From Nocardia vinacea NBRC 16497 (GTDB lineage Bacteria > Actinomycetota > Actinomycetes > Mycobacteriales > Mycobacteriaceae): 57,144 nt of DNA. Below, one piece after another: positions 1 to 8,585 of this stretch; position 1 is the first letter of the stretch; every line of letters starts with the position of its first letter. A program made the translations under genes and the position numbers. The stretch lies in assembly GCF_000308835.1 (NCBI RefSeq), contig NZ_BAGN01000411.1:1-57144 (forward strand). The letters run 5' to 3'. The notes below the pieces were generated by a model. The model saw only the letters and a program-made list of their open reading frames with translations. It made no database searches and was not told the origin of the DNA.

Positions 1-840
1 TATCCCCTGTGTGCCTTGGGGGTTGAGCAATTCCGCGATGCCCGCCTCGGGATACTCGGCGTCGATACCCGCCAGTGTCGCGATCACCATGGGACTCGCC
101 GGGCCTTCACCGTTGAATCGGCTGAGCAGCGTCAGGTCCGACGGTATGCCGCCCAGGGCTGCTCCGACGATGGGGAGTTCGGGTGCATAGGACGGCTGCA
201 ACTGGGCCGCCCACCCAGAGATGGCCGCACCACCGGAATAGCCGGTCAGTCCCCAGGCAGTTGCCGCGGTGAGACCTCCGGGCTCGAATTGCCGGGCGGC
301 CCGAATGCCGTCGAGCACGATGTGACCGCCGGAGAAGCCCGCCGAGAATGCCGACCTCGGTCCCTCGTGGTCCGGCACCGCGACCGCCCAGCCCCGGCGC
401 AACAACGCCACGGGAACCGAGGTTTCGTTGGCTTGCAAACCGATTCCGGAGCCACGCTGCATAGTGCGTGAGGGCGCGCATTGCTCGGATACCGCGTCCT
501 CGGCGAACTGGACCGAGACCGCAGGCCTCGGCTCCGGGCCCGGCCATGGCGTTGTGGGAACGAGAAGGGTGGTGACCCCAAGCATCGGCTGGTCGTGAGA
601 GTCGTTGCTGCGGAAGGAGATCTGCCATATCCGGGTGTCTACCGGTAAGTCGGGAATGGCGAGTGCTACCGGCCTGGCTGCCACGATCGCGCCGGGTGTG
701 AATGCCGACAGCGACGCGGGCGCCTGGTAGAACGAGTCCTGCTGGGTGGCAGTCGATTCGGATGTGTCTGGTTCCGCATGCACCGTTGGCGAGCCCGCGA
801 GTGCGCAGATGGTCCCGACGATGAGCACCAGAAACCGCAT
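1..840 (-). CDS. Secreted lipase (LIP family), C-terminus cut by window edge
   Basis: This frame stays open from an ATG at 840 to the window edge (280 codons). The protein starts with a Sec signal peptide (MRFLVLIVGTICALAGS, cleavage near VHA). It then shows features of secretory (LIP, PF03583) lipases: RGWAVAVPDHEGP around residue 150, AFSAGFSGGHIVLDGIRAA around 165-182, and the nucleophile elbow GYSGG with Ser202. Family members are exported esterases/triacylglycerol lipases of about 400 aa, so roughly 120 residues, including the catalytic Asp and His, lie outside. An AGAAGG ribosome site sits 7 nt before the ATG. The specific lipid substrate cannot be told. Confidence 0.85.
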   Translation of the reverse strand, partial: MRFLVLIVGTICALAGSPTVHAEPDTSESTATQQDSFYQAPASLSAFTPGAIVAARPVALAIPDLPVDTRIWQISFRSNDSHDQPMLGVTTLLVPTTPWPGPEPRPAVSVQFAEDAVSEQCAPSRTMQRGSGIGLQANETSVPVALLRRGWAVAVPDHEGPRSAFSAGFSGGHIVLDGIRAARQFEPGGLTAATAWGLTGYSGGAAISGWAAQLQPSYAPELPIVGAALGGIPSDLTLLSRFNGEGPASPMVIATLAGIDAEYPEAGIAELLNPQGTQGI

Positions 841-926
841 GACACACCTTCTCTGGGAGAGGATTCAGTGCCAGCAAGGTAGTGCGAGACTCTCGCGCCT
901 ACGATTGCGCTTCCACTGACCGGGAT

Positions 927-1457
927 TCACTTCTTCCTGGCGCGGTAGGCGGCGACAGCGTTGCGATTTCCACAGGCCGTGCTGCAGTAGCGGCGCGATC
1001 GATTGCGGGACAGGTCGAGAACCAGGCCCTCGCAGTCCTCGTCGGCGCAGCGGGATAGCCGACTCAGCTCGTCGGAGCGAACCAGATCGATCATTGCCAT
1101 AGCGGTCTCGACGGCGATACGAACGGGGAGCGGAGCCTGCGCGGGCACCGCGTGGATGTGGTAGTCGACATCGCCGTGCCGGACCAATTGCGGCAGGGCT
1201 CGATGCTTCGACAGCGTCTCGTTGATCAGCCTTACCGTCGTATCGCGATCGCTGGTCAGCATGCGGCGTAGCGGCGCGCGTAAGGCGCGTACCGCCGCGA
1301 GCTCGGCGGCGTCGCCGGAGTGTTCGCCGGTGTAGACGTGCTTGACGAAAAACTCGTCGAGCTGGCCGATCTCGGTCAACGTATCCGGCTCCTCCGCCGA
1401 ATTCACCAGCTCCACCGCAGCAACCAGCGCGGCCTCGGTGTCATGAGCAAAGGCCAT
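927..1457 (-). CDS. CGNR zinc-finger (ABATE domain) transcriptional regulator
   Basis: A 176-aa protein. The N-terminal two thirds match the ABATE-type ligand or stress domain that precedes CGNR fingers. The C-terminus carries the zinc finger itself: Cys at the ADEDC segment, then RRYCSTACGNRNAVAAYRAR. Such proteins are probable DNA-binding regulators. It is transcribed divergently from the EamA exporter with only about 40 bp between the starts, which suggests that it controls that exporter; this is inference. Confidence 0.85.
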   Translation of the reverse strand: MAFAHDTEAALVAAVELVNSAEEPDTLTEIGQLDEFFVKHVYTGEHSGDAAELAAVRALRAPLRRMLTSDRDTTVRLINETLSKHRALPQLVRHGDVDYHIHAVPAQAPLPVRIAVETAMAMIDLVRSDELSRLSRCADEDCEGLVLDLSRNRSRRYCSTACGNRNAVAAYRARKK

Positions 1458-1495
1458 GTTGACATATTACCCGATCGACCTTAGCGTCATTGGTC

Positions 1496-2473
1496 ATGGT
1501 TGCGATGACTCATGACAACACTGCGCAGCGGCTGCGGACCGGACTGCTCTGCGCGGTGGTGTCCGCGTCCTCGTTCGGGCTATCGGGATCACTGGCTCGC
1601 GGCTTGATGAATGCGGGCTGGAGCTCCGCATCCGTGGTGGCGGTCCGCGTGCTGGTCGCCGCCGCGGTTCTGGTGCCGATCGCGTTGGTCCAATTGCGCG
1701 GTGACTGGGATCTGTTGCGCCGCAACGTATCTTTGATCACCGCGTACGGGCTGCTCGCCGTGGCGGGCACCCAGCTCGCCTACTTCAACGCCGTCGCCCA
1801 TATGCAGGTCGGCGTGGCACTGCTCATCGAATACACCGCACCGGTCGCCGTGGTGGGTTGGCTGTGGCTGCGTCATAGCCAACGACCCAGCGCGGCAACG
1901 ATTCTCGGCGCACTACTCGGAATGACCGGCCTGGTCCTCGTTATCGATCTGCGCTCCGGCCTGGCCGCAAGCGGCATCGGCATCGCCTGGGCACTCGCCG
2001 CCATGATCGGAGCCGCCGCCTACTTCCTGCTCTCCGCCCACGGCGACGGCACTCTGCCGGGCACCGTACTCGCCGCCGGAGGTCTCCTCCTCGGCGGCCT
2101 CGCCCTCCTTGCAGCGGGCGCGATCGGGATCGTCCCCCTCCGTGCCACCACCGATCCCGTTGTCTTCCAACACCTCACCGTCTCCTGGTGGCTCCCCGTC
2201 CTCGCACTCGGCACGATAACCGCCGCCCTCGCCTACGTCTCCGGCATCGCCGCCACCCGCCTCCTCGGCTCCCGCCTCGCCTCCTTCGTAGCCCTCTTCG
2301 AGGTCCTGGCCGCCCTGGCCTTCGCCTGGGTCCTCCTCGGCGAATCGCCCCGCCCGCTCCAACTCCTCGGCGGCACCCTGATCCTCATCGGAGTAATCAC
2401 CGTCCGCCAAGGCGAAACCACCCCCGCCCCAAAGCCCCTCGCATCAAGCCGACAAATCCGCATGGAACGGTGA
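1496..2473 (+). CDS. EamA/DMT family exporter
   Basis: A hydrophobic protein of about 325 aa with around ten membrane segments in two EamA repeats. The second repeat ends with LLGSRLASFVALFEVLAALAFAWVLLGE, a hallmark of RhtA/EamA amino-acid or metabolite exporters. I placed the start at ATG 1496; TTG 1490 and ATG 1505 are in frame and equally possible. The gene is divergent from the CGNR regulator. Codon use becomes strikingly C-rich over the last 300 bp, but the frame stays intact. The substrate is unknown. Confidence 0.85.
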   Translation: MVAMTHDNTAQRLRTGLLCAVVSASSFGLSGSLARGLMNAGWSSASVVAVRVLVAAAVLVPIALVQLRGDWDLLRRNVSLITAYGLLAVAGTQLAYFNAVAHMQVGVALLIEYTAPVAVVGWLWLRHSQRPSAATILGALLGMTGLVLVIDLRSGLAASGIGIAWALAAMIGAAAYFLLSAHGDGTLPGTVLAAGGLLLGGLALLAAGAIGIVPLRATTDPVVFQHLTVSWWLPVLALGTITAALAYVSGIAATRLLGSRLASFVALFEVLAALAFAWVLLGESPRPLQLLGGTLILIGVITVRQGETTPAPKPLASSRQIRMER

Positions 2474-2559
2474 CACGGCGCATCGGGTGGCCGCACAGGC
2501 TCGACCTGTGACCGGGACCACACCTGCCGCAACCGCCGAGGCCAACCCACGGGCGCGGC

Positions 2560-2590
2560 TTGACCTTCACGTATACGTCAATCCTTAGCG
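2560..2590 (+). promoter_or_regulatory. MerR-type promoter (19-bp spacer, inner dyad ACGTATACGT)
   Basis: The -35 element TTGACC (2560-2565) and the -10-like TTAGCG (2585-2590) are separated by 19 bp. That is the overlong spacing used by MerR-family activators. The spacer holds the palindrome ACGTATACGT flanked by CTTC and CAAT, typical of MerR dyads. It lies directly before the truncated oxidoreductase, whose locus also holds what looks like the C-terminus of a MerR protein. Confidence 0.6.
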
Positions 2591-2598
2591 TCGCTCCC

Positions 2599-2898
2599 AT
2601 GACTGTGATGACGCGAACCGCACGGGCTGTCCAGCTTTCCGCCCGACCGGACGGATTTCCGGAACTGTCCGACTTCCGATTGGTCGAGCAGCCGGTGTCC
2701 GATCCGGCGCCGGGGCAGGTGCTGGTGCGGAATCTGTACATGTCGATCGATCCCGGGATGCTCATGCAGATCGGCGCCTATCCGGGAATTCCCATGCCGC
2801 CGTTCGCTGTTGGCACCACGATGTTCGGCGACGCGATCGCGAACCGCGCTGCGCCACCGGATACGCGGCCGTCGGGCCGCCGCGAGTTGCCGAGTTGA
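2599..2898 (+). pseudogene. Truncated NADP-dependent (CurA/PTGR-type) oxidoreductase
   Basis: The first 80 residues (from ATG 2599) match the N-terminus of the zinc-independent medium-chain NADP oxidoreductases related to curcumin reductase CurA and prostaglandin reductase: FRLVEQPVSDPAPGQVLVR, LYMSIDPGM, then MPPFAVGTTMFGDAI. After about 2838 the similarity stops, and the frame runs into unrelated Arg/Pro-rich sequence before a stop at 2898. The normal length is about 340 aa, so the nucleotide-binding domain is missing. A MerR-type promoter precedes it. Confidence 0.7.
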
Positions 2899-3041
2899 AC
2901 GAGCGCATCACTCGGTTGACGGAACTGCGGGACCGGCTGCTCGACCGCATGCCCTGGCTCGCAGCCGACGCCCCAACCGCTCAGCGCGACGAAATCCCGT
3001 CCACCGACCAGGAATACGGCGGGGGCCGCGATCGATTGTGA
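2850..3041 (+). pseudogene. C-terminal remnant of a MerR-like regulator
   Basis: In a different frame from the truncated oxidoreductase, the sequence reads VAELNERITRLTELRDRLLD and onward to a TGA at 3041. This is the coiled-coil dimerisation helix pattern of MerR regulators. There is no start codon, HTH or other N-terminal part. The simplest reading is that a deletion joined the start of the oxidoreductase to the end of its neighbouring MerR gene, out of frame. The MerR assignment rests on this short helix and on the MerR-type promoter upstream. Confidence 0.5.
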
Positions 3042-3120
3042 CTGTGAAGGGGAAGTGTTCCGAATTCGCCCGCCGACGGGATCCGCGTGGCAGGATCGGG
3101 GTGCTACCGATGGGGATGGG

Positions 3121-4557
3121 ATGACTGAAACTGATTCGACAGCAACGGTATTCACCACGATCGCAGACGCGCGGGCGGGGCTGAGACGCGGGGAAGTCAG
3201 TGCGGCCGAGCTGGTGGAAGGGGCGCTCGCGGCCGCGGATACGCACGACGAGACATTCGGGGTGTTCCTGGCTCGGTTCGAGGAGCGCGCGCGGACGCAG
3301 GCCGCCGAGGTGGATCGCAAGATCGCGGCGGGGGAGGCGCTCGCGCCACTGGATGGGATTCCCCTGGGCGTCAAAGATATTTTCGCGCACTCGGCCGGGC
3401 CGACCACGGCACAGAGTTCGGTGCTCGATCCGGCATGGGCGAAGTCGGTCGGGGACGCCGCGGTCGTGCGGCGGCTCGAGCTGGCCGGTGGCATCGTGGT
3501 CGGAAAGACCACCACGATGGAATTCGCCATCGGTGTCCCGGATCCGGAGAAGCCCTTTCCGATACCGCGGAATCCCTGGGACGCACAGCGATGGGCGGGC
3601 GGGTCCAGCTCTGGTTCGGCCAGTGGGCTTTTGACCGGGGCATTTCTGGGTGCGGTCGGCACCGATACGAGCGGCAGCCTGCGCATTCCGGCAGCCTTCT
3701 GCGGCATCACCGGTTTCAAGCCGACATTCGGCCGGGTGTCGAAATCCGGCGTAGTGCCACTGGCCTACACCCTCGACCATGCGGGTCCATTGGCTCGCAC
3801 GGCCGCAGACTGCGCATTGCTACTGGAGGTATTGGCCGGCCACGATCCCGAAGATCCCTATAGTTCAACCGAACCTGTCGCCGACTACACGGCCGCGCTC
3901 ACCGGTGACCTGCACGGAATCACCATCGGAGTGGACAATCTCGACCGCTTCGTCGGCGACGGACATGATCCGCGACAGCCACAACGATTCTCGGCCGCCA
4001 TCGATGCCCTGCGCGCCGCCGGCGCGACCATAGTCCCGGTCGAGGTGCCGATGTACGTCGAGACAACGGCTACGACCTTGATCGTCTTGGCCGCCGAGTC
4101 GGCCGCATACCACCGACCGACCCTGCGCTCCCGATACGACGATTACGCCCGCGGCAGTCGCGTCGTCTTCGCCGCGGGCACCACGGTATCCGGCGCGGAT
4201 TACATTCAGGCCCAAAGGGTTCGGCACGTCGCACAGCGAAAGATGGCAGAACTGTGCACCGAGGTCGACCTGGTGGTGACCCCGACCGGCCACCTCGGCG
4301 CGCCCCGCATCGACGCCATGGAGCAGCTGAACCCGGTGAGCGTCCTGGCCGGATTGCATACGCCGTACTGGAATTCGCTCGGCAACCCCACGATCGCGGT
4401 CCCGATCGGACTCACGGCCGACGGTGTCCCCCTGTCGATGTCGATCAGCGGCAAGCACTTCGACGAGGCAACGGTGCTGCGCGCCGGCGACGCCTTCCAG
4501 CGCCGAACCGATCACCACCGCCTGACACCCACGCTGAGCCGAAAGGTATTGCCATGA
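3121..4557 (+). CDS. Amidase signature family hydrolase
   Basis: A 478-aa amidase signature enzyme. The Ser-cisSer-Lys triad is visible: Lys85 in GVKDIF, cis-Ser162 in GGSSSGSA, and nucleophile Ser186 in GTDTSGSLRIPAAFCG. Family members hydrolyse carboxamides (aliphatic amides, aryl amides or carbamoyl compounds), so the substrate is not defined. I chose ATG 3121 because it follows a GGGGATGGG purine stretch and gives the usual family N-terminus. The stop overlaps the next ORF (ATGA), so the two are translationally coupled. Confidence 0.9.
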   Translation: MTETDSTATVFTTIADARAGLRRGEVSAAELVEGALAAADTHDETFGVFLARFEERARTQAAEVDRKIAAGEALAPLDGIPLGVKDIFAHSAGPTTAQSSVLDPAWAKSVGDAAVVRRLELAGGIVVGKTTTMEFAIGVPDPEKPFPIPRNPWDAQRWAGGSSSGSASGLLTGAFLGAVGTDTSGSLRIPAAFCGITGFKPTFGRVSKSGVVPLAYTLDHAGPLARTAADCALLLEVLAGHDPEDPYSSTEPVADYTAALTGDLHGITIGVDNLDRFVGDGHDPRQPQRFSAAIDALRAAGATIVPVEVPMYVETTATTLIVLAAESAAYHRPTLRSRYDDYARGSRVVFAAGTTVSGADYIQAQRVRHVAQRKMAELCTEVDLVVTPTGHLGAPRIDAMEQLNPVSVLAGLHTPYWNSLGNPTIAVPIGLTADGVPLSMSISGKHFDEATVLRAGDAFQRRTDHHRLTPTLSRKVLP

Positions 4558-4712
4558 GTACTTGGCCCGCCTCTGCCGAGGAGAACGCGGCCATTGCCAT
4601 GTTGGAGCAGCTCCTGCAGGGGATGGCAGGTCTGCTGCAATCGGTCGACGAGGCCCGATATATCGATCCCAGTGGCGGCTACGTGCCGTACCGGGGAAAA
4701 CAGCCGAGCTGA
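4554..4712 (+). CDS. 52-aa protein coupled to the amidase
   Basis: A short ORF whose ATG overlaps the amidase stop as ATGA. The product is acidic and helical: the middle (ENAAIAMLEQLLQGMAGLLQ) is amphipathic, and the end is GGYVPYRGKQPS. I do not recognise the family. The overlap and normal codon composition support translation. It may be an accessory or assembly peptide for the amidase; that is inference from position only. Confidence 0.55.
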   Translation: MSTWPASAEENAAIAMLEQLLQGMAGLLQSVDEARYIDPSGGYVPYRGKQPS

Positions 4713-4822
4713 TTCGGCATTCAGTACGCCGCAGGGGTGGGGCGGCGAATTCGGCTCTACCTCCGCGGTTTTCGACGTAGGCGGCATGCGCGTCGATTGT
4801 TCTACCGTTTGGAGTTGGATTC

Positions 4823-6052
4823 GTGACCACCCAGCAGTCTTCCGTTCCGCACGGCTCGCCCTTCGATACCGATGGTGAACGTGCTTCGCTCTATACCTCG
4901 GAGTTCGCCGCCGACCCACATCGCGCATATCGGGAGATGCGCCGCAAGTACGGTTCGCTGGTGCCGGTGGATCTGGCTCCCGACACCCCCGCGACCCTGG
5001 TGGTCGGCTATCGCGCCGCGGTGCGAATTCTGCACGATCCCGAGCACTTCCCGCGCGATCCGCGCACCTGGCAGCAGAACGTCCCACCGGACTGTCCGGT
5101 CTTACCGATGATGGATTGGCGCCCAAGCGTTTTGCATAGCAACGGCGCGGTGCACGCCCGCTATCGGGAGGCTGTGAACGCGGCCATCGAGGCGGTCGAC
5201 CTGCACGCACTGCACACCACGGTCGCCGAGATCGCCATCCCGCTGATCAATGCGTTCTGCGCGACCGGCTCGGCCGACTTGATCGGCCAGTACGCACTCC
5301 CACTCGCTTTCACCGCGATCAATGCCGTCCTCGGCTGTCCGCCCGAAATCGGCGGCCGCACCGCGCTCGGCCTGGCGGCGATGTTGGATACGGTCAACGC
5401 CGCCAAGGGAAATGAGCTCGTGCACGAGGCATTGACCGAGCTGATCGCACTCAAGAAGGCCGAACCCGGCGACGACATCACGACCCGACTACTACAACAC
5501 CCGGTCGGCCTGGACGATCTCGAGGTGCTCGAACATGTGATGCTCCTCTACGGCGCGGGCATCGAACCGGCCCAGAATCTGATCGCCAACACCTTGCTGC
5601 TGATGCTCACCGACGATCGCGTCGCCGACAGTATCCTCGGCGGCAGCCTGTCCACCCGCGACGCACTGGACCGAGTGCTGTTCACCGACCCTCCGCTGGC
5701 GAATTACTGCATCACCTATCCGCGACAGCCGATCCTGATCGACGAAATGTGGCTGCCCCCACACCAACCCGTCCTCATCAGCATGGCGGCCTGCAATAAC
5801 GACCCCGAAATCGTCGGCGAGCACACTGGCAATCGCTCACATCTGGCATGGAGCGCGGGCCCGCACGCCTGCACCGCCAAGTCCATGGCGTACTTGATAG
5901 CTCAGGACGCCATCGACCAATTACTCGACGCGATACCGGAACTCGGACTCGCCACCCCGGCGGCCGAGCTCACCTGGCGACCGGGCCCATTCCACCGCGC
6001 ACTGACCGCCCTTCCCGTGACATTCCCCAAGTCACCGCCGTGGACCATCTGA
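4823..6052 (+). CDS. CYP157-like cytochrome P450 lacking the ExxR motif
   Basis: A 409-aa P450-fold protein, GTG start preceded by GGAG. The heme loop is HLAWSAGPHACTAK, with ligand Cys350. The universally conserved K-helix ExxR is replaced by DRVLF (283-287), and the I-helix oxygen-activation motif AGxDT/ET is replaced by GAGIEP (244-249). The CYP157 family, known from Streptomyces conservons (CvnE), is described as lacking ExxR. This copy stands alone with no partner P450 next to it. It is a close paralogue of the protein at 51640-52902. Its 3' end overlaps lysG on the other strand by 21 bp. Catalytic activity is uncertain. Confidence 0.85.
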   Translation: MTTQQSSVPHGSPFDTDGERASLYTSEFAADPHRAYREMRRKYGSLVPVDLAPDTPATLVVGYRAAVRILHDPEHFPRDPRTWQQNVPPDCPVLPMMDWRPSVLHSNGAVHARYREAVNAAIEAVDLHALHTTVAEIAIPLINAFCATGSADLIGQYALPLAFTAINAVLGCPPEIGGRTALGLAAMLDTVNAAKGNELVHEALTELIALKKAEPGDDITTRLLQHPVGLDDLEVLEHVMLLYGAGIEPAQNLIANTLLLMLTDDRVADSILGGSLSTRDALDRVLFTDPPLANYCITYPRQPILIDEMWLPPHQPVLISMAACNNDPEIVGEHTGNRSHLAWSAGPHACTAKSMAYLIAQDAIDQLLDAIPELGLATPAAELTWRPGPFHRALTALPVTFPKSPPWTI

Positions 6053-6925
6053 CAGCGCCTCGGCCGCAGCAGCCGCAATGGCACCCGCAACGCCACTGAG
6101 CGCAGGCGAGTCGACCTTCCACTGCTGCCAATAGAGCGGCACATCGATATACGAATCCCCATCGATGGGCACGAGGTCCCGACCACCCCGAGTCTGCAGA
6201 TCCGGCAACATCCCCCACCCCAGCCCGATCCGAATCGCCTCCGCGAATCCGGCCGACGACGGCACATAATGCCGCGGCGGATCCACCGGCTGCCCACATC
6301 GTCGCCGCAGATGCCGATCCTGCAGATCATCTTTGCGATCGAAAAGTACAACGGGCGCAATGGAATACGCCTCGGCGGTCGGCCCATCCGCGAACCAGGT
6401 CCGCGCGAACCGCGGATTCGCCATGGGCCGATAACGCATGGCACCCAGCCGCTTTACCCGACACCCCTGTACTGCCGACGAGGTGGCGGTGATGGCCGCC
6501 ATCACCGTCCCGTCGCGCAGCAATCGAGTCGTATGTTCCTCATCCTCGCGATGTATCTCGAAACACACACCGGCGGGCGCCTGCCGCAACGCGGGCATCA
6601 CCCACGTTTCCAGCGAGTCGGCATTGACCGCGATCGGCACCCGGATCGGCCGACCCGCGGGCCGATCGACATCGCCGAGTTCGCGTGCGGCATCCCCGGC
6701 GAGCAACTCGATCTGTCGCGCCAAACGCAGCACCGCGAGCCCGGATTCGGTGGGCCGCACCGGTTTTGTGCGTTGCAGCAGTATGCGACCGGCGGCATCC
6801 TCGAGCGCTTTGATGCGTTGGCTGACCGCCGACGGCGTCACGCGCAGACTGCGGGCGGCCGCATCGAAGGTGCCCTCGGTGACCGCCGCGTTGAGCGCGC
6901 GGAGCTGATCGAGCTGCAGGTCCAT
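6032..6925 (-). CDS. lysG: LysG/ArgP-type LysR regulator
   Basis: A 297-aa LysR-type regulator. The N-terminal winged HTH contains TFDAAARSLRVTPSAVSQRIKALE (about 18-42). The rest is the ligand-binding domain of the ArgP/IciA/LysG subfamily, which senses lysine or arginine. It is divergent from lysE with 65 bp between the starts, the standard arrangement in actinobacteria, where LysG activates the exporter. The shared region contains AT-rich stretches suited to LysR boxes. Confidence 0.9.
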   Translation of the reverse strand: MDLQLDQLRALNAAVTEGTFDAAARSLRVTPSAVSQRIKALEDAAGRILLQRTKPVRPTESGLAVLRLARQIELLAGDAARELGDVDRPAGRPIRVPIAVNADSLETWVMPALRQAPAGVCFEIHREDEEHTTRLLRDGTVMAAITATSSAVQGCRVKRLGAMRYRPMANPRFARTWFADGPTAEAYSIAPVVLFDRKDDLQDRHLRRRCGQPVDPPRHYVPSSAGFAEAIRIGLGWGMLPDLQTRGGRDLVPIDGDSYIDVPLYWQQWKVDSPALSGVAGAIAAAAAEALSDGPRR

Positions 6926-6990
6926 TAAGAAATCGTAAAGGTACTTCAGAATCTTTAGCTGGTCTGGTCAGAGCTGCGGATCTAGCGTCG

Positions 6991-7620
6991 ATGCATGTGA
7001 CGGCATCATCGGCGGCCCTGGCGGCCATCTCGGGACTCGGCTTCGGACTCTCCTTGATCGTGGCGATCGGCGCGCAGAACGCTTTCGTCCTGCGACAAGG
7101 TCTGCGCGGTCAGCATGTGCTCGCGGTGGTCGCGGTCTGCACCGTGTCGGACATCGTGCTGATCGCCGCGGGAGTCGGCGGGTTGGGCGTCGTGGTCGAA
7201 TCCGCACCCTTGCTGCTGACGGTGATCCGCTACGCCGGAGCCGCATTTCTACTCGGCTACGGCATTCTCGCCGCCCGCCGCGCCTTCGCGTCATCGAGCC
7301 TGACCGCCGAGTCCCCCGGCCCCGGCGTCGCACTCGGCGCGACCGTCCTCACCAGCCTGGCCCTGACCTGGCTCAACCCGCACGTCTACCTGGACACGGT
7401 GCTGCTGCTCGGCTCCTTCGCCAATACCTACACCAGTCCGGACCGCTGGTTTCTCGGCGCGGGCGCGATGGTCGCCAGCATCATCTGGTTCGCCTCGCTC
7501 GGCTACGGCGCCGGCAAACTCGGTCCGCTGTTCGCCCGCCCGATCGCCTGGCGCGTGCTCGATTCGGTGATCGCGGCCGTGATGTTCTGCCTTGCGCTGG
7601 GCCTTTTACTGACCGGCTAA
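6991..7620 (+). CDS. lysE: LysE-type basic amino acid exporter
   Basis: A 209-aa inner-membrane exporter of L-lysine/L-arginine with about six membrane segments. It shows the family start GFGLSLIVAIGAQNAFVLRQG, VCTVSDIVLIAAGVGG, and the central LTWLNPHVYLDTV. Length matches LysE/ArgO. The divergent lysG beside it supports the assignment and implies induction when intracellular basic amino acids rise. Confidence 0.93.
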   Translation: MHVTASSAALAAISGLGFGLSLIVAIGAQNAFVLRQGLRGQHVLAVVAVCTVSDIVLIAAGVGGLGVVVESAPLLLTVIRYAGAAFLLGYGILAARRAFASSSLTAESPGPGVALGATVLTSLALTWLNPHVYLDTVLLLGSFANTYTSPDRWFLGAGAMVASIIWFASLGYGAGKLGPLFARPIAWRVLDSVIAAVMFCLALGLLLTG

Positions 7621-7725
7621 GCCGGCATAACTGCAACGCCGGGGGATCGGCTCGCGATCAGTATCCGACTGGTTCGGCCGAAGCAGGGTGGGGGTCGCCG
7701 CCCCGGCGGGAGAGGTGGGCAGGCA

Positions 7726-8535
7726 GTGAATTATCCGTATGGCTACGGGGAGCAGCCTCGGCAAGATCCGGCGTCGTGGGGACAGCCGGTGGACTATCCG
7801 GCGCAGCACGGCTGGGCGCAGACGGGCTACCCGATGGGGTATCCCAGCGCGCCGGCGCCGGGCCCGCCGCCGAAATCGAAGACCGGTGTGATCGTCGCGA
7901 CGGTGCTCGGGCTGGTCGCGGTACTCGCCGTGGTCGGCGTCGGCCTGGTCGTCATCACCGGGCGAGATAAGGGCCAACCACAGACGTCGGATGCCACCGC
8001 CACCGTCGTCCCGGCTACGAGCGCGCCGCGCACGAGCACCCCGCGAACGACCACGACAACGCCTCGCCCGGGCCGGCCGTCCTCGGGCAAGCTCACCTAC
8101 AGCGACTTCGCCGGTAACTGGAATTTCAAATATGACAGCGTGGAACTGCACGCCGACTGGGTCGAGGGTCGCGACCACGCCAACTGCCGCGATTTCGAGG
8201 TGAACGGCAAGCTCAGTGGCCTGGGTTGCGAGTACGCCGCCGAAATGGTGTACCGGGCCGAGGGCGGCGGGCTGAAGATCACCCAATTCGTTATCGCCAT
8301 GTCGAGTGAGGGCCAGGCCACCACCGCGCTCGGCAAATTCACCGACGAGGACCTGCACCTGCGACCGGGCACCTACATCGACAATTTCGTCACCGGCAAA
8401 TGGCGCGACGGGACCGAGAAGGAGTTCGTCGTGGTCACGGTGGCCACCGCGAACGCTGCCGTTGCCGCGAACACGGTCAAGAAGTATCTGCAGTACCGGC
8501 ACGCGGATACGCTCGGCGCGCTGGCCTTCCGATAG
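7726..8535 (+). CDS. Membrane-anchored protein with Pro/Tyr-rich N-terminus and Thr-rich linker
   Basis: A 269-aa protein, GTG start after GGGAGAGG. Residues 1-45 are Tyr/Pro/Gln/Gly-rich and cytoplasmic. One membrane segment follows (GVIVATVLGLVAVLAVVGVGLVVI). Then come a Thr/Ser/Pro/Arg linker and an exported domain of about 145 aa containing TYSDFAGNWNFKYDSVELHA, with two Cys (CRDF and GLGCEY) that could pair. This layout is common in mycolate actinobacteria. I do not recognise the outer domain. It lies just before the cell-wall amidase. Confidence 0.75.
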   Translation: MNYPYGYGEQPRQDPASWGQPVDYPAQHGWAQTGYPMGYPSAPAPGPPPKSKTGVIVATVLGLVAVLAVVGVGLVVITGRDKGQPQTSDATATVVPATSAPRTSTPRTTTTTPRPGRPSSGKLTYSDFAGNWNFKYDSVELHADWVEGRDHANCRDFEVNGKLSGLGCEYAAEMVYRAEGGGLKITQFVIAMSSEGQATTALGKFTDEDLHLRPGTYIDNFVTGKWRDGTEKEFVVVTVATANAAVAANTVKKYLQYRHADTLGALAFR

Positions 8536-8585
8536 CCGGCACCGTGTCGATGAATCGGCCGCAAGCCTGTGGCAGGGTCGATGTC

